Source of the DNA: Staphylococcus sp. ACRSN
Lineage (GTDB): Bacteria; Bacillota; Bacilli; Staphylococcales; Staphylococcaceae
Direction of reading: 5' to 3'
DNA length: 64,000 nt
Assembly (NCBI RefSeq): GCF_022346615.1
Contig: NZ_JAKRNS010000007.1
Span: forward strand, 62,001 to 126,000
Shown here: one piece after another, positions 16,637 through 25,529 of the stretch
Layout: each line of letters begins with the position of its first letter
Numbering within the stretch: the stretch's first letter is position 1
Program-made: the position numbers and the translations under genes
Notes under the pieces: generated by a model
What the model saw: only the letters and a program-made list of their open reading frames with translations
Told to the model about the DNA's origin: nothing
Databases searched by the model: none

Positions 16637-16702
16637 AACAAAAATCCCCTCACTACTGGCATAGTGAGGGGATTGGTGTATAAGTGAATACTTATTTTCG
16701 TT
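16637..16702 (-). ncRNA. Antisense RNA antitoxin of locus 2
   Basis: It starts near 16702 and ends at the perfect 13-base hairpin 16643-16674 followed by T on this strand. It includes GAATACTTATTTTCGTT (16685-16701, given on the + strand), a repeat of the toxin start region at 16519-16535. The hairpin loop and closing bases (ACTACTGGCATAGT) closely match locus 1 (ACTACTGACATAGT). Confidence 0.8.
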
Positions 16703-16708
16703 AAATAA

Positions 16709-16738
16709 ATTATAACATCATAGTGGAACGGAATGCAA
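16709..16738 (-). promoter_or_regulatory. Antitoxin promoter, locus 2
   Basis: TTGCAT (16738-16733) and TATAAT (16714-16709) on the minus strand are 18 bases apart, the same as locus 1. Confidence 0.75.
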
Positions 16739-16937
16739 AATTAGTATTTATATAGGAGAATAAAATAAGGTAGGGAGTGTTATAGGACTTCTAACAATAA
16801 TTTTCTTTGATACAATGATTATCACTTTAACTTTTATAGGTAAACTATAAATAATAAAAGGGTCTTATAACGGGCGAGCAACAAGTACCTTATTATCTAG
16901 TTTAATATTTTATGACTCTATTTATCTTTTTTGCATT

Positions 16938-17224
16938 TTAATAAGGAAAACTATTGCAAGTTAAAAAGTGATAATGTGATTGAAATTTGTTCGCTAGTAA
17001 AAACAAAAAACTACTTAATAAAATTCCTCCAAAACTTTCATTTGTCAGGAATAAAATACCCTTAGCGTCAGACTTAAAATTCCCTTCATCAAAAATTTCA
17101 AAAGCACCTAGGATTTTGACTAGAGTGCTTTTACCACTATCATTATTTCGTTTTATAACATAAATTTTATTTTCAATTTTCTTATAGAACTATGATTTTT
17201 TAATAAGTTCATTGTTTCATTCAT
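16938..17224 (-). pseudogene. Chimeric remnant: nitroreductase start joined to an ABC ATPase fragment
   Basis: The minus strand has a good ribosome site (AAAAAGGAGTGTTATC) and an ATG at 17224 opening MNETMNLLKNHSSIRK, a nitroreductase N-terminus. After about 18 codons another frame carries KIENKIYVIKRNNDSGKSTL then VKILGAFEIFDEGNF, an ABC ATPase Walker A region, and continues open to a TAA at 16938. The word TTCTATAAGAAAATTGAAAA spans the join. Neither part is complete. The DNA between 16740 and 16937 shows nothing else that I can recognise. Confidence 0.65.
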
Positions 17225-17273
17225 GATAACACTCCTTTTTCTCATTTATATAAACAATTACAAATTAATGTCT

Positions 17274-18230
17274 CTAAAAATCTTGCATTAAATCATCAAT
17301 CACTTCTTTTACACTCCGTATAGATTGGATAGGACTAATACCCGTGCCTACTGAGACATAACCATTTTCGGTATCTCCTTCAACCATACCCAGCCTCATT
17401 TTTCTTCCTGCTCCCATATGCTTAGCGATTGCTTCATTAGTATCTCCATTTTTATCCATAGTTTCTAATTCGGTAGCTAATTTACCTGGTAGAGATCGAT
17501 AATAAGCGGGAAGTGTTCTGAAAAGAATTAAATCTTCAGCATTTGAATCAACAATATATTGTTTTACATTTTCAGCAGCAGGATTTTCATAAGTTGGGAT
17601 AAGTACACTACCAACATAAACGCCTTCTGCACCTAAATTGAAGGAGGCTCTTACACCTCTGACATCACCAATACCACCAGCTGCAATGACTGGAATGTTA
17701 ATTGCATCGGCAATCATCGGTACAATTGAAAAAGTACCAATTACACGTTCAGGTACTGTGCCGCCTTCATCAAAGCCAGTAGCTACAAATACGTCTGCAC
17801 CCATAGCTTCAGCAGCCTTTGCATTTTCTGTTGTTGGTGTAATAGGTCGGAATATAATTTTAATGTTGTTTGCTTTTAATTTATTAAATATTTCTTGATC
17901 TAATAATCCATTAATTAATACTATAGGCACGCTTTCTTCAATAAGCATATCAACGATATAATCTGTATAAGTAAGATCTTCGCTAACCATAATCGTTGAA
18001 GCAAATGGCTTGTTTGTTAGTTTTTTAAGCTTTTTAATTTCAGTTCTCATGCGTTCTGTTGTTTCAATTGGTGACCGTGTAACCCTTGCTTCTCCAGAAT
18101 TAGGTCCCATTATACCTAAACCACCAGCCTCACTGACAGAGGCAATGAATTTAGGATTAGTTAATGAATTTAAAGGGCCTTGAATAATAGGTTTTTCTAT
18201 ATTAAAAATTTCTGTTACTCTACTTTTCAT
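17274..18230 (-). CDS. Nitronate monooxygenase/FabK-like flavoprotein
   Basis: The ATG at 18230 follows GGAAAGGATATATAT and gives 318 residues. The TIM-barrel FMN protein opens with EIFNIEKPIIQGPL and has ASVSEAGGLGIMGP, ADVFVATGFDEGG, IPVIAAGGIGD and AEGVYVGS as in NMO/FabK proteins. The usual catalytic stretch EAGGH reads DEGGT here, so the active-site His is missing and nitronate oxidation is not assured. Divergent from an HxlR-type regulator, which probably controls it. Confidence 0.8.
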   Translation of the reverse strand: MKSRVTEIFNIEKPIIQGPLNSLTNPKFIASVSEAGGLGIMGPNSGEARVTRSPIETTERMRTEIKKLKKLTNKPFASTIMVSEDLTYTDYIVDMLIEESVPIVLINGLLDQEIFNKLKANNIKIIFRPITPTTENAKAAEAMGADVFVATGFDEGGTVPERVIGTFSIVPMIADAINIPVIAAGGIGDVRGVRASFNLGAEGVYVGSVLIPTYENPAAENVKQYIVDSNAEDLILFRTLPAYYRSLPGKLATELETMDKNGDTNEAIAKHMGAGRKMRLGMVEGDTENGYVSVGTGISPIQSIRSVKEVIDDLMQDF

Positions 18231-18354
18231 ATATATATCCTTTCCAATTTTTAGTGTATATAGTATATTAATATATCTAATTCTATTAATGAAGTAGGCA
18301 ATAAATAATGACATAGTATTAAAAAATGTACTATTGGGATTTGGAGGGATTTAT

Positions 18355-18708
18355 ATGGTTAAAATATGTAATTATGGATTTGATGAATCCTTTGTGGAAG
18401 ATCATCGTGATATGCACGGTATTGCATATACACAAAATGTGTTGTCAGGAAGATATAAAAATTTAATTTTATGGTATTTAAAAGAGAATGGTCGCAGATT
18501 TGGAGAAATAAAAAAATTTTTAACAAGTATTTCTCAAGGTTCATTAACGAAACAATTAAAAGAGTTAGAAAGTGATGGTATTGTTAACAGAACTGTTTAT
18601 GCAGAGGTCCCACCTAAAGTTGTGTATAGTCTAACTGAAAAGGGCCAAGCACTCATGCCAATTATAGATATGATGGAAACCTATGGAAGGGAATATGGAG
18701 AAATTTAA
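18355..18708 (+). CDS. HxlR-family winged-helix regulator
   Basis: The ATG at 18355 follows TTTGGAGGGATTTAT and gives 117 residues. The HxlR/DUF24 core includes YKNLILWYLKENGRRFGEIK, then ISQGSLTKQLKELESDGIVNR and EVPPKVVYSLTEKGQAL. A single Cys lies near the N-terminus (KICNYGF). In YodB/QsrR-type members an N-terminal Cys senses quinones and electrophiles; a similar role with the adjacent flavoprotein is plausible but inferred. Confidence 0.82.
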   Translation: MVKICNYGFDESFVEDHRDMHGIAYTQNVLSGRYKNLILWYLKENGRRFGEIKKFLTSISQGSLTKQLKELESDGIVNRTVYAEVPPKVVYSLTEKGQALMPIIDMMETYGREYGEI

Positions 18709-18732
18709 TCCAAATTAATAAAAATATATTAA

Positions 18733-18762
18733 AAGAGACTACTTATTTTTAAGTAGTCTCTT
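18733..18762 (+). terminator. Terminator after the HxlR-type gene
   Basis: A 12-base perfect stem (AAGAGACTACTT and complement) with a 6-base loop. Confidence 0.75.
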
Positions 18763-18812
18763 CGATCATTTCAAAATCAAATTTCATATCATTTTTCTAT
18801 AGCTTTTTATAT

Positions 18813-19361
18813 TTATTCTAAGTTTGCATGGTTTTGTTGCATCGTTTCTTCATCAACTTTTAACTCAGTCATTAAATCCAAAACAATACTATCTAAAAAT
18901 AATTGTGATGCTTGTTCAAATAGGCTGCCTAAAGGTTGTGCTGAACCGCCAGCATCATATTTTGTCCCAGCTGGCAACTCAATCACTGCATTGGCAAGTT
19001 CACCAATTGCTGATGACGGATTTGTCGACAATAATATGACTTCTGAACCTACAGATTTAGCTTTATCTGCTAATAATCTTAAATGCTCTGTCGAACCTGA
19101 GCCAGAAAGGATAATAAACAAATCTTCTTCGGTAATAGAAGGCGTCGTAGATTCACCCACAACATGTGCATATTTGCCTAATTGATTTAAACGCATTGCA
19201 AAACTATTTGCTACAAAGCCTGAACGACCTTTGCCTGCAACAAATATCTGATTCGATTCAACCACTTGTGTTAAAAAGGATTTTGCTTCACTATCTTTAA
19301 CATGTGATAGTGTATGGTCTAATTCATCAAGTATTAAACGATAGTTTGTGATTTCTGACAT
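18813..19361 (-). CDS. hxlB: 6-phospho-3-hexuloisomerase, copy 1
   Basis: The 182-residue SIS-domain protein isomerises 3-hexulose-6-phosphate to fructose-6-phosphate, the second step of ribulose monophosphate formaldehyde fixation. Motifs are VAGKGRSGFVANSFAMRL, ESTTPSITEEDLFIILSGSG and ELPAGTKYDAGGSAQPLGSL, with the glutamate and Ser residues of the PHI active site. It follows hxlA by 2 bases. It is about 84% identical to copy 2 at 60773 by eye. Confidence 0.92.
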   Translation of the reverse strand: MSEITNYRLILDELDHTLSHVKDSEAKSFLTQVVESNQIFVAGKGRSGFVANSFAMRLNQLGKYAHVVGESTTPSITEEDLFIILSGSGSTEHLRLLADKAKSVGSEVILLSTNPSSAIGELANAVIELPAGTKYDAGGSAQPLGSLFEQASQLFLDSIVLDLMTELKVDEETMQQNHANLE

Positions 19362-19363
19362 AA

Positions 19364-19996
19364 TTATTTTCCTTCAATTGCAGCTTTACATTGTTTAGCA
19401 GCTTCTACAGGGTCATCAGCATTGGCAATGCCACCACCAACAATAATTAAATCAGGATCTTCTGCAACAATGTCTTTAATAGTATCTGGTTTAATACCGC
19501 CAGCAACTGCTACTTTAGAATTACTAATTACAGATTTAACTTTACGTAAACTTTCTAAAGGTGATTGACCTTCAGCTTGTAAGTCATAACCAGTATGAAC
19601 AGCGATATAATCTGCGCCTAAATCATCTAACTCTTTAGCACGTTTTTCTAAATCTTGTACTGCAATCATATCTACTAATAATTGTTTGTCATGTTTATGA
19701 GCTTCATCAACTGCAGCTTTAATTGATGCATCTTCTGCAACGCCTAAAATTGTTACTATGTCTGCACCAAATTTAACTGCTTGGCTTACTTCATAGTCTG
19801 CAGCATCCATAATTTTTAAGTCTGCTAATACTTTTACACCATCAATATTATCATTTAAGTGTTGAACCGCTGGTAAACCTTCATTAATCACGATTGGTGT
19901 ACCAATTTCTACTATATCTACATAATCTTTAACTTTATTCGCAAGTTTTGTTGCTTCCTCTTTATTCAATAAATCAATTGCTAGTTGTAATTCCAT
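19364..19996 (-). CDS. hxlA: 3-hexulose-6-phosphate synthase, copy 1
   Basis: The 210 residues belong to the orotidine-phosphate-decarboxylase fold: QLAIDLLN, DIVEIGTPIVINEGL, ADLKIMDAADYE (catalytic DxKxxD), AVAGGIKPDTIKDI and IIVGGGIANADDP. It condenses formaldehyde with ribulose-5-phosphate. It starts at ATG after TAGGAGGTAATAAC. About 14 residues of 210 differ from copy 2 at 60138. A divergent HxlR gene follows the Bacillus subtilis hxlR-hxlAB layout, where formaldehyde induces the operon. Confidence 0.93.
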   Translation of the reverse strand: MELQLAIDLLNKEEATKLANKVKDYVDIVEIGTPIVINEGLPAVQHLNDNIDGVKVLADLKIMDAADYEVSQAVKFGADIVTILGVAEDASIKAAVDEAHKHDKQLLVDMIAVQDLEKRAKELDDLGADYIAVHTGYDLQAEGQSPLESLRKVKSVISNSKVAVAGGIKPDTIKDIVAEDPDLIIVGGGIANADDPVEAAKQCKAAIEGK

Positions 19997-20086
19997 ATGT
20001 TATTACCTCCTATATATTATGTATTTAGTATGATATCATTTCCTAATAATTACAATACTGACAAACCTGTCACTAAGGAGAGAAAT

Positions 20087-20425
20087 ATGTTAATAGAATA
20101 TAATGATAAATTATTTTACACTTCTAAAGATTTAGCTTTATCAGTAATTGGTGGTCGATGGAAAATCCCTATTATTTATCATTTATTACAATCAAAAATA
20201 CTTAGACTGAATGAATTAGAAAAAAAGTTACCAGATATTAATCAAAGAATGTTAATCAGACAATTAAGAGAGCTTGAAAAGGATATGATAGTAAAAAGGA
20301 CTGTATATCCAGTAGTGCCTCCAAAAGTTGAATATCAATTAACTGATATTGGTTTGTCTCTCGACAATGTGGTTTATGGTATTTGTGAATGGGGAGATGA
20401 ATATTTGAAGTTACTTAACAATTAA
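20087..20425 (+). CDS. hxlR: HxlR-type regulator of hxlAB copy 1
   Basis: The ATG at 20087 follows CTAAGGAGAGAAAT (112 residues); the upstream extension is unlike the family. Core: LALSVIGGRWKIPIIYHLLQ, LEKKLPDINQRMLIRQLREL, RTVYPVVPPKVEYQLTDIG. The GGRWK and PPKVEY motifs are standard for HxlR, which in B. subtilis activates hxlAB in response to formaldehyde. The intergenic DNA has TGACA-AACC-TGTCA (20058-20071), a possible half of its site. Confidence 0.82.
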   Translation: MLIEYNDKLFYTSKDLALSVIGGRWKIPIIYHLLQSKILRLNELEKKLPDINQRMLIRQLRELEKDMIVKRTVYPVVPPKVEYQLTDIGLSLDNVVYGICEWGDEYLKLLNN

Positions 20426-20531
20426 TGATGTATCTAAGTTCTATTTGCGCCATTTTCACTTCACAACCGTCAATTTACTTTCAGTTAAATTATGATTTAA
20501 CATGATTGATGATTATCATAAGTCATATTAA

Positions 20532-20562
20532 AAAGGACAACTTATTTAATAAGATGTCCTTT
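20532..20562. terminator. Hairpin terminator between hxlR and the rpiR-type gene
   Basis: AAAGGACAACTTATT pairs with AATAAGATGTCCTTT with one bulged position, which could serve both convergent genes. On the minus strand 20542-20690 keeps a short open frame (NVKILDVNPKKIVYAITNHD...) right after the next gene; I could not assign it. Confidence 0.6.
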
Positions 20563-20689
20563 AATCGTTTCAAAGTCAATTATTGTCTCAATATTAGGAG
20601 GAAATTGATCATGATTTGTGATGGCATAGACTATTTTTTTTGGATTTACGTCCAAGATTTTTACATTTTTAGTTAAGCAATTATATTGA

Positions 20690-21556
20690 TTAACTATTAG
20701 TAGGGTTGTAAGTAACGTGATTTCTGTTCAATACTTCTTCTAATTTATCTAAATGTTCGAGTGAGGTATCGGAAGTTCTTTTTCCTAACTCTAATACGAT
20801 AGCATCGATTAAAGCAATAATCGGTAGAATAGAGAAATGGTCCTTTCTTACAGATAATTTTAGTGTCACGTTACTAAATTCAATTAAAGGTGAAGTGTCA
20901 TGATCAGTAATTAATATAATATCGTTGCCTTGTAATTTTGTTTCCTTTATAGCGTTTATTACTGAATGGGTATAAGGTTCGAATGAAAATGCGATTAGTA
21001 GATCATTATTAGCCATTTTTTTAGTTTTATCAAATATCGAATCTGTATCATAACTGAGTTGATGAATACTTAAATTGAATTCATTAAGTAAATGTTCTAA
21101 GTAAAGTGCTGTTGTTTTATAAGGGCGGGTTCCTAATACATATATATTATTGGCTTGTTCAATTAAATTTACAGCATGATCGAATGACGAGATTAAATCA
21201 GGTTTTAACGATTGATTTAGTAAAGTTACACTCTTATCCCATACATGTGTTAAGGTATGAGATTTGACTTTACCACTTTCAATAAATGCATTCTTAAGAG
21301 TGAATTTTGAATCATTTGGCAATGCACTGTTGTATATATCTTTTCGGAAGTCATTGAAATTATCGTAATCTAGGGCATGAATGGTACGCATAACGGTTGA
21401 AATGCCGACTTCAGCTTCTTCTGATAATGTTTTTATCGTTATCAAACCTAAGTCTTCGAAATGCTTAAGTATATAATCACATAACTTCTGCTGTTTTTTA
21501 GGGAGTGATTTTTTAGTATTAACAATTTTAGCTTTTAAATCAAATTCAAAATCCAT
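20690..21556 (-). CDS. MurR/RpiR-family regulator with SIS domain
   Basis: I chose ATG at 21556 (288 residues) because GAGGTGCAACCAATG is well spaced. Residues ~15-85 form the RpiR HTH (LPKKQQKLCDYILKHFEDLG, then EEAEVGISTVMRTIHALDYD). Residues ~115-260 are a SIS sugar-phosphate-binding domain (NIYVLGTRPYKTTALYLEHL, DLLIAFSFEPYTHSV). Such regulators sense phosphorylated amino sugars or catabolic intermediates. It faces the ALDH-DapA-amine oxidase-MFS operon, with a 170-base gap, and is its likely regulator. Confidence 0.8.
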   Translation of the reverse strand: MDFEFDLKAKIVNTKKSLPKKQQKLCDYILKHFEDLGLITIKTLSEEAEVGISTVMRTIHALDYDNFNDFRKDIYNSALPNDSKFTLKNAFIESGKVKSHTLTHVWDKSVTLLNQSLKPDLISSFDHAVNLIEQANNIYVLGTRPYKTTALYLEHLLNEFNLSIHQLSYDTDSIFDKTKKMANNDLLIAFSFEPYTHSVINAIKETKLQGNDIILITDHDTSPLIEFSNVTLKLSVRKDHFSILPIIALIDAIVLELGKRTSDTSLEHLDKLEEVLNRNHVTYNPTNS

Positions 21557-21726
21557 TGGTTGCACCTCATTTCTAGTCATCAACGTTATTTTCTATATCA
21601 TATCAAAGAAGTGGAAAGAATAAAAATTCTGAAAAAGAACAAAAATATTCCTTTTTACAATAAAATGATTTACTTCTGTTCATTTAGGTGGTAATATGCC
21701 ATTAAATACTCAAAAGGGGGCATAAA

Positions 21727-23223
21727 GTGTTGAATGTAAAAAGAAGTGAGTTAAAAAAAGAAGTCCAAGCATTTTTAGAAAATGATATACCACTTTATAT
21801 CAATGGTCAGTATCAGGTATCTAGTAATAATGAATTGTTTGAGGTATTAGATCCGTCAGATGAAAGTGTAATTGCCAAAGTCCATGAAGCGGATGAACAA
21901 GATGTAGATAAAGCTGTACAGGCAGCGAGAGAAGCATTTGATAATGGTTTATGGACAAAAATGGAAGCGCATACAAGAGCGAATATTATTTACGAATTTG
22001 CACGTTTGCTAAAAGAACATAGAGAGGAACTAGCTCAGTTAGAATCTATTGATAGTGGTAAACCTTACGAAGTTGCTTTAGCAGATGACATTGATGGCAC
22101 GATTCAACAATTTGAATATTATGCCGGTTTTGCAACAAAAATTAATGGTAAAACAACACAAATTTCTAATGATTTAGTCAGTTACACATTGCATGAACCT
22201 ATTGGTGTAGTTGGTCAAATTATTCCTTGGAATTTTCCATTATTGATGGCTGCATGGAAGTTAGGGGCAGCATTGGCTGTTGGTTGTACGATTGTGATTA
22301 AGCCAGCAACTGAAACGCCGTTGTCATTATTATATGCAGCGAAGTTATTTAAGGAAGCAGGTTTTCCTGACGGTGTCGTGAACATTATTCCAGGACCTGG
22401 GCGCACAGTTGGTGAACGCATTGTAGCCCATGAAAATATAGATAAAGTTGCATTCACGGGTTCTACTGGTGTAGGTAAGTCAGTAATGAAAGGCGCGGCT
22501 GATCAAATAAAAAATGTGACACTTGAATTAGGTGGAAAATCACCTGCAATCATTTTAAAGGATGCAGATTTGAACGAAGCGATTGAAGGTGCATTTAATG
22601 GCACAATGTATAATCACGGACAAAATTGTAGTGCCTGTACAAGAGTTTATGTGCATAGAGAAATATATGATGAGGTTATTACTGGATTAAAGCAAAGGGC
22701 TGAAGAAGTAACGATTGGACCTAGTCTAGATGAAACAACAGATATGGGTCCACTTATTTCAAAGCGTCAACAAGAAAAAGTTTTAGAGTATATTAATATA
22801 GGAAGAAAAGAAGGTGCACGTCTGGTTGCAGGTGGAAATAGTAAATTTGATAAAGGGTACTATGTGGAACCTACAATATTTGCAGATGTAGAAGATGAAA
22901 TGACCATTGCGCGTGAAGAAATATTTGGACCGGTAATGGCAGTCTTTGTATTTGATGAGATTGAGGAAGTAATTGCGAGAGCTAATGATAGTGATTATGG
23001 ATTAGCATCTAGTGTTTGGACACAAAATATTAAGCAAGGACATTATATTTCCAAAAAGTTAAAAGCTGGAACAGTTTGGATTAATACAGTTGGTCTTGAA
23101 TTGGAAACTATGCCATTTGGTGGATATAAACAATCAGGTATAGGACGTGAAATGGGTGGCGAATACGGCATTCAAAGTTATACAGAAGTAAAAAGCGTAA
23201 TGATAAATATTAATTGGAGGTAA
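21727..23223 (+). CDS. NAD-dependent aldehyde dehydrogenase (BADH-like)
   Basis: The 498 residues start at GTG (or TTG at 21730) after AAAAGGGGGCATAAA. ALDH motifs are PWNFPLLMAAWKLGAALAVG, FTGSTGVGKSVMKGAA, VTLELGGKSPAI with the general-base Glu, and HGQNCSACTR with the nucleophilic Cys. The end MPFGGYKQSGIGREMG is typical. First gene of the operon. With the amine oxidase downstream it would oxidise the aldehyde that arises from an amine. Confidence 0.9.
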   Translation: MLNVKRSELKKEVQAFLENDIPLYINGQYQVSSNNELFEVLDPSDESVIAKVHEADEQDVDKAVQAAREAFDNGLWTKMEAHTRANIIYEFARLLKEHREELAQLESIDSGKPYEVALADDIDGTIQQFEYYAGFATKINGKTTQISNDLVSYTLHEPIGVVGQIIPWNFPLLMAAWKLGAALAVGCTIVIKPATETPLSLLYAAKLFKEAGFPDGVVNIIPGPGRTVGERIVAHENIDKVAFTGSTGVGKSVMKGAADQIKNVTLELGGKSPAIILKDADLNEAIEGAFNGTMYNHGQNCSACTRVYVHREIYDEVITGLKQRAEEVTIGPSLDETTDMGPLISKRQQEKVLEYINIGRKEGARLVAGGNSKFDKGYYVEPTIFADVEDEMTIAREEIFGPVMAVFVFDEIEEVIARANDSDYGLASSVWTQNIKQGHYISKKLKAGTVWINTVGLELETMPFGGYKQSGIGREMGGEYGIQSYTEVKSVMININWR

Positions 23224-23227
23224 GTAT

Positions 23228-24097
23228 ATGTATAAACCATATGGAATGATTGCAGCTTTACCAACACCAATGTTAGAGAATGGTGAAATAGATTATGTAG
23301 CATACGCTAAGCTTATTGAACATGTGATTCATGGTGGTATTCATGGCGTTTTAGTAGGAGGTAGTACGGGGGAATATTCATTAATGACCTTTGATGAACG
23401 TAAAGCAATTATTAAATTTGTAACAGAAACAGTGGACAAACGTGTTCAAGTGATGGCAGGAACAGGTTGTCATAGAACAAAAGATACCATTGAGTTAACT
23501 CAATATGCAGAAAGCGTTGGTGTAGATAGTGCATTAGTTATTAATCCATATTATATGGTGACCAGTGATAAAGGGATTATAGAACATTATCAACACATTG
23601 CTGATAATACAGATGTTGGAATTGTAATATACCATTATCCAGATGCGACGGGAGTAGAATTAACACCAGAACTAATTAATCAAATAAGTAAGATAGACGG
23701 TGTAATTGGTATCAAAAATACTGCAGATGGTATCCATACATCAAAATTATTTGCGCTAGTTAAAGATAATCCTGATTTTGCATTGTTAACAGGCTTTGAG
23801 GATTTATTTTTACCGACCTTATCGCTTGGAGGTGCAGGTGCAATTGGTTTGGTGCATAATTTAGTACCGGATAAAATTGCTAAGCTCTATGAATTAATAC
23901 AAGAAGAAAAGCTGCAAGAAGCAGCAGAATTGAATAAAACATTATTGCCATTATATCAATTGTTAGAAGAAGAAACTGTTCCTGGCACTGTTAAAGCAGG
24001 ATTAAAGGCATTAGGTATTGCAGATACAACATGTAGATTACCATTAAAGCCTGCATCTTCTGAGTTTGAAGCAAAGATAAAAGCGTACCTAAATTAA
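23228..24097 (+). CDS. DapA/N-acetylneuraminate lyase-family aldolase or hydratase
   Basis: The 289 residues form a DapA-type TIM barrel. The pyruvate-binding motif reads GGSTGEYSL, the catalytic Tyr is in VIYHYPDATG, and the Schiff-base Lys is in GVIGIKNTADG. Start ATG follows TTGGAGGTAAGTAT, 4 bases after the ALDH stop. The family includes dihydrodipicolinate synthase, sialic acid lyase and keto-deoxy-sugar aldolases. The position in a catabolic operon argues against lysine synthesis. Substrate unknown. Confidence 0.85.
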   Translation: MYKPYGMIAALPTPMLENGEIDYVAYAKLIEHVIHGGIHGVLVGGSTGEYSLMTFDERKAIIKFVTETVDKRVQVMAGTGCHRTKDTIELTQYAESVGVDSALVINPYYMVTSDKGIIEHYQHIADNTDVGIVIYHYPDATGVELTPELINQISKIDGVIGIKNTADGIHTSKLFALVKDNPDFALLTGFEDLFLPTLSLGGAGAIGLVHNLVPDKIAKLYELIQEEKLQEAAELNKTLLPLYQLLEEETVPGTVKAGLKALGIADTTCRLPLKPASSEFEAKIKAYLN

Positions 24098-24127
24098 GTT
24101 AAATTAAAAAGTGAGAAGGTGCATATA

Positions 24128-25498
24128 ATGAAAGATGTAATTATTATAGGCGGTGGACTGGCTGGTTTATCAGCAGCATGGAGATTGAAGAATCATGATA
24201 TTTTACTCTTAGAGTCAGAAAATAGAGTTGGCGGACGTGTAATGTCTGAAAGAAGAGGCAACTATTGGATGAACTGGGGTGGTCATGTATATGCAGGCAA
24301 AGGATCAGCAACTGATGAATTATTAAAATCTGTTGGTGTCAAATCGTTACCGGTGCCAGGAAAGTTATCGGCAATGCATTTAAATGGCAAACTATTACTG
24401 AATGGTAGGGTCGAACTATATCCTTTTAGAGTACCTATGTCATGGAAGGCAAGATTATCACTCCTTAAAGCGGGGGCTAAAGTAAGGGCTGCAGTGATCA
24501 AATATGGGAAGGTTGAAAAGCAACTTGAACATGAAGATTATAGTGTTAGACAGCAGCGTATATTAGATTTTATGAACAATAAAACATTTACTGACTTTAC
24601 TGGCGAATTACCACTGGATGCAGATGCTATATTTAGACCGACAGTGAGCCGTTCTACAGGGGAACCTGAACAGATATCGGCCGGAGCTGGGATTGGTTAT
24701 TTCCATATGATCTGGAACAAAGCTGGTGGACTATCACAAAATATCATGGGTGGTCCATCAACATTGACTAATACGATTGCCTGTCATCTGAAAAAGCAAA
24801 TTGAGTTAAATGCACAGGTATCTGAAGTTATAAAAAATAAAGACTTCGTTACTGTAAGATATAAAATAGGTGATACAGAATATACTGAAACTGCAAAATA
24901 TGTCATTTTAGCGACACCAGCACCAATAACGCAAAAGATAACAAAAAATTTAAGTCCGAAATTAGAATACGCATTAAAACAAATTAAGTATGGTCCACAT
25001 GTGAGCGCATCGTTTTTAACAAATGAAACGAATAAGCAAGTATGGGATGATATATATGCCTTCGCAACACCTAAAAAGTCATTTGATATATTGATTCACA
25101 ATTCGAATGTTGTACATGCATTGCACAATAAAAGAGAGCAAGGAAGTAGCTTTATGACATTTTCACCTGCAAATAGAGGTAAAGATTTAATAGAGAAAAG
25201 TGAAGAAGAGATTTTAGAAATATATTTAAATGACTTAGAAGAAATGTTTCCTGGATTTAAAGATTTAGTGGTTGAAGCAAAAGTAAATAAATTCCCGTAT
25301 GGATCGGCTTATGTATATCCAGGTCGTGGCCAAATACAATCGACTTTGACTGAACCTGATGGTAGATTATTCTTAGCTGGAGATTATCTTGGCACGTTCT
25401 ATACAGAAACAGCGATACAAACAGGTTTTACAGCAGCGCAAAATATAAATAGTCTATTAGGGTTTAATAAAGTAGAAGAAATGCAAAATATTTTGTAA
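24128..25498 (+). CDS. FAD-dependent amine oxidase-family protein
   Basis: I chose ATG at 24128 (456 residues) after GAGAAGGTG. The dinucleotide-binding start is VIIIGGGLAGLSAAWRL, followed by ENRVGGRV and WGGHVYAG. The C-terminal FAD motif is GRLFLAGDYLGTFYTETAIQ, then TGFTAAQNI, as in monoamine and polyamine oxidases. In the operon it would deaminate an amine to the aldehyde used by the first gene. The exact amine cannot be read from the sequence. Confidence 0.82.
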   Translation: MKDVIIIGGGLAGLSAAWRLKNHDILLLESENRVGGRVMSERRGNYWMNWGGHVYAGKGSATDELLKSVGVKSLPVPGKLSAMHLNGKLLLNGRVELYPFRVPMSWKARLSLLKAGAKVRAAVIKYGKVEKQLEHEDYSVRQQRILDFMNNKTFTDFTGELPLDADAIFRPTVSRSTGEPEQISAGAGIGYFHMIWNKAGGLSQNIMGGPSTLTNTIACHLKKQIELNAQVSEVIKNKDFVTVRYKIGDTEYTETAKYVILATPAPITQKITKNLSPKLEYALKQIKYGPHVSASFLTNETNKQVWDDIYAFATPKKSFDILIHNSNVVHALHNKREQGSSFMTFSPANRGKDLIEKSEEEILEIYLNDLEEMFPGFKDLVVEAKVNKFPYGSAYVYPGRGQIQSTLTEPDGRLFLAGDYLGTFYTETAIQTGFTAAQNINSLLGFNKVEEMQNIL

Positions 25499-25529
25499 GC
25501 GTTTACAATAAAGAGCGGAGGCTTTTACC

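Noticed and set aside
20611-20676. A 21-codon plus-strand frame (MICDGIDYFFWIYVQDFYIFS) with an AGGAGG just before its ATG.
   Set aside because: It lies after the hxlR terminator without a promoter, and the opposite strand of the same DNA reads equally protein-like. The AGGAGG may be chance.
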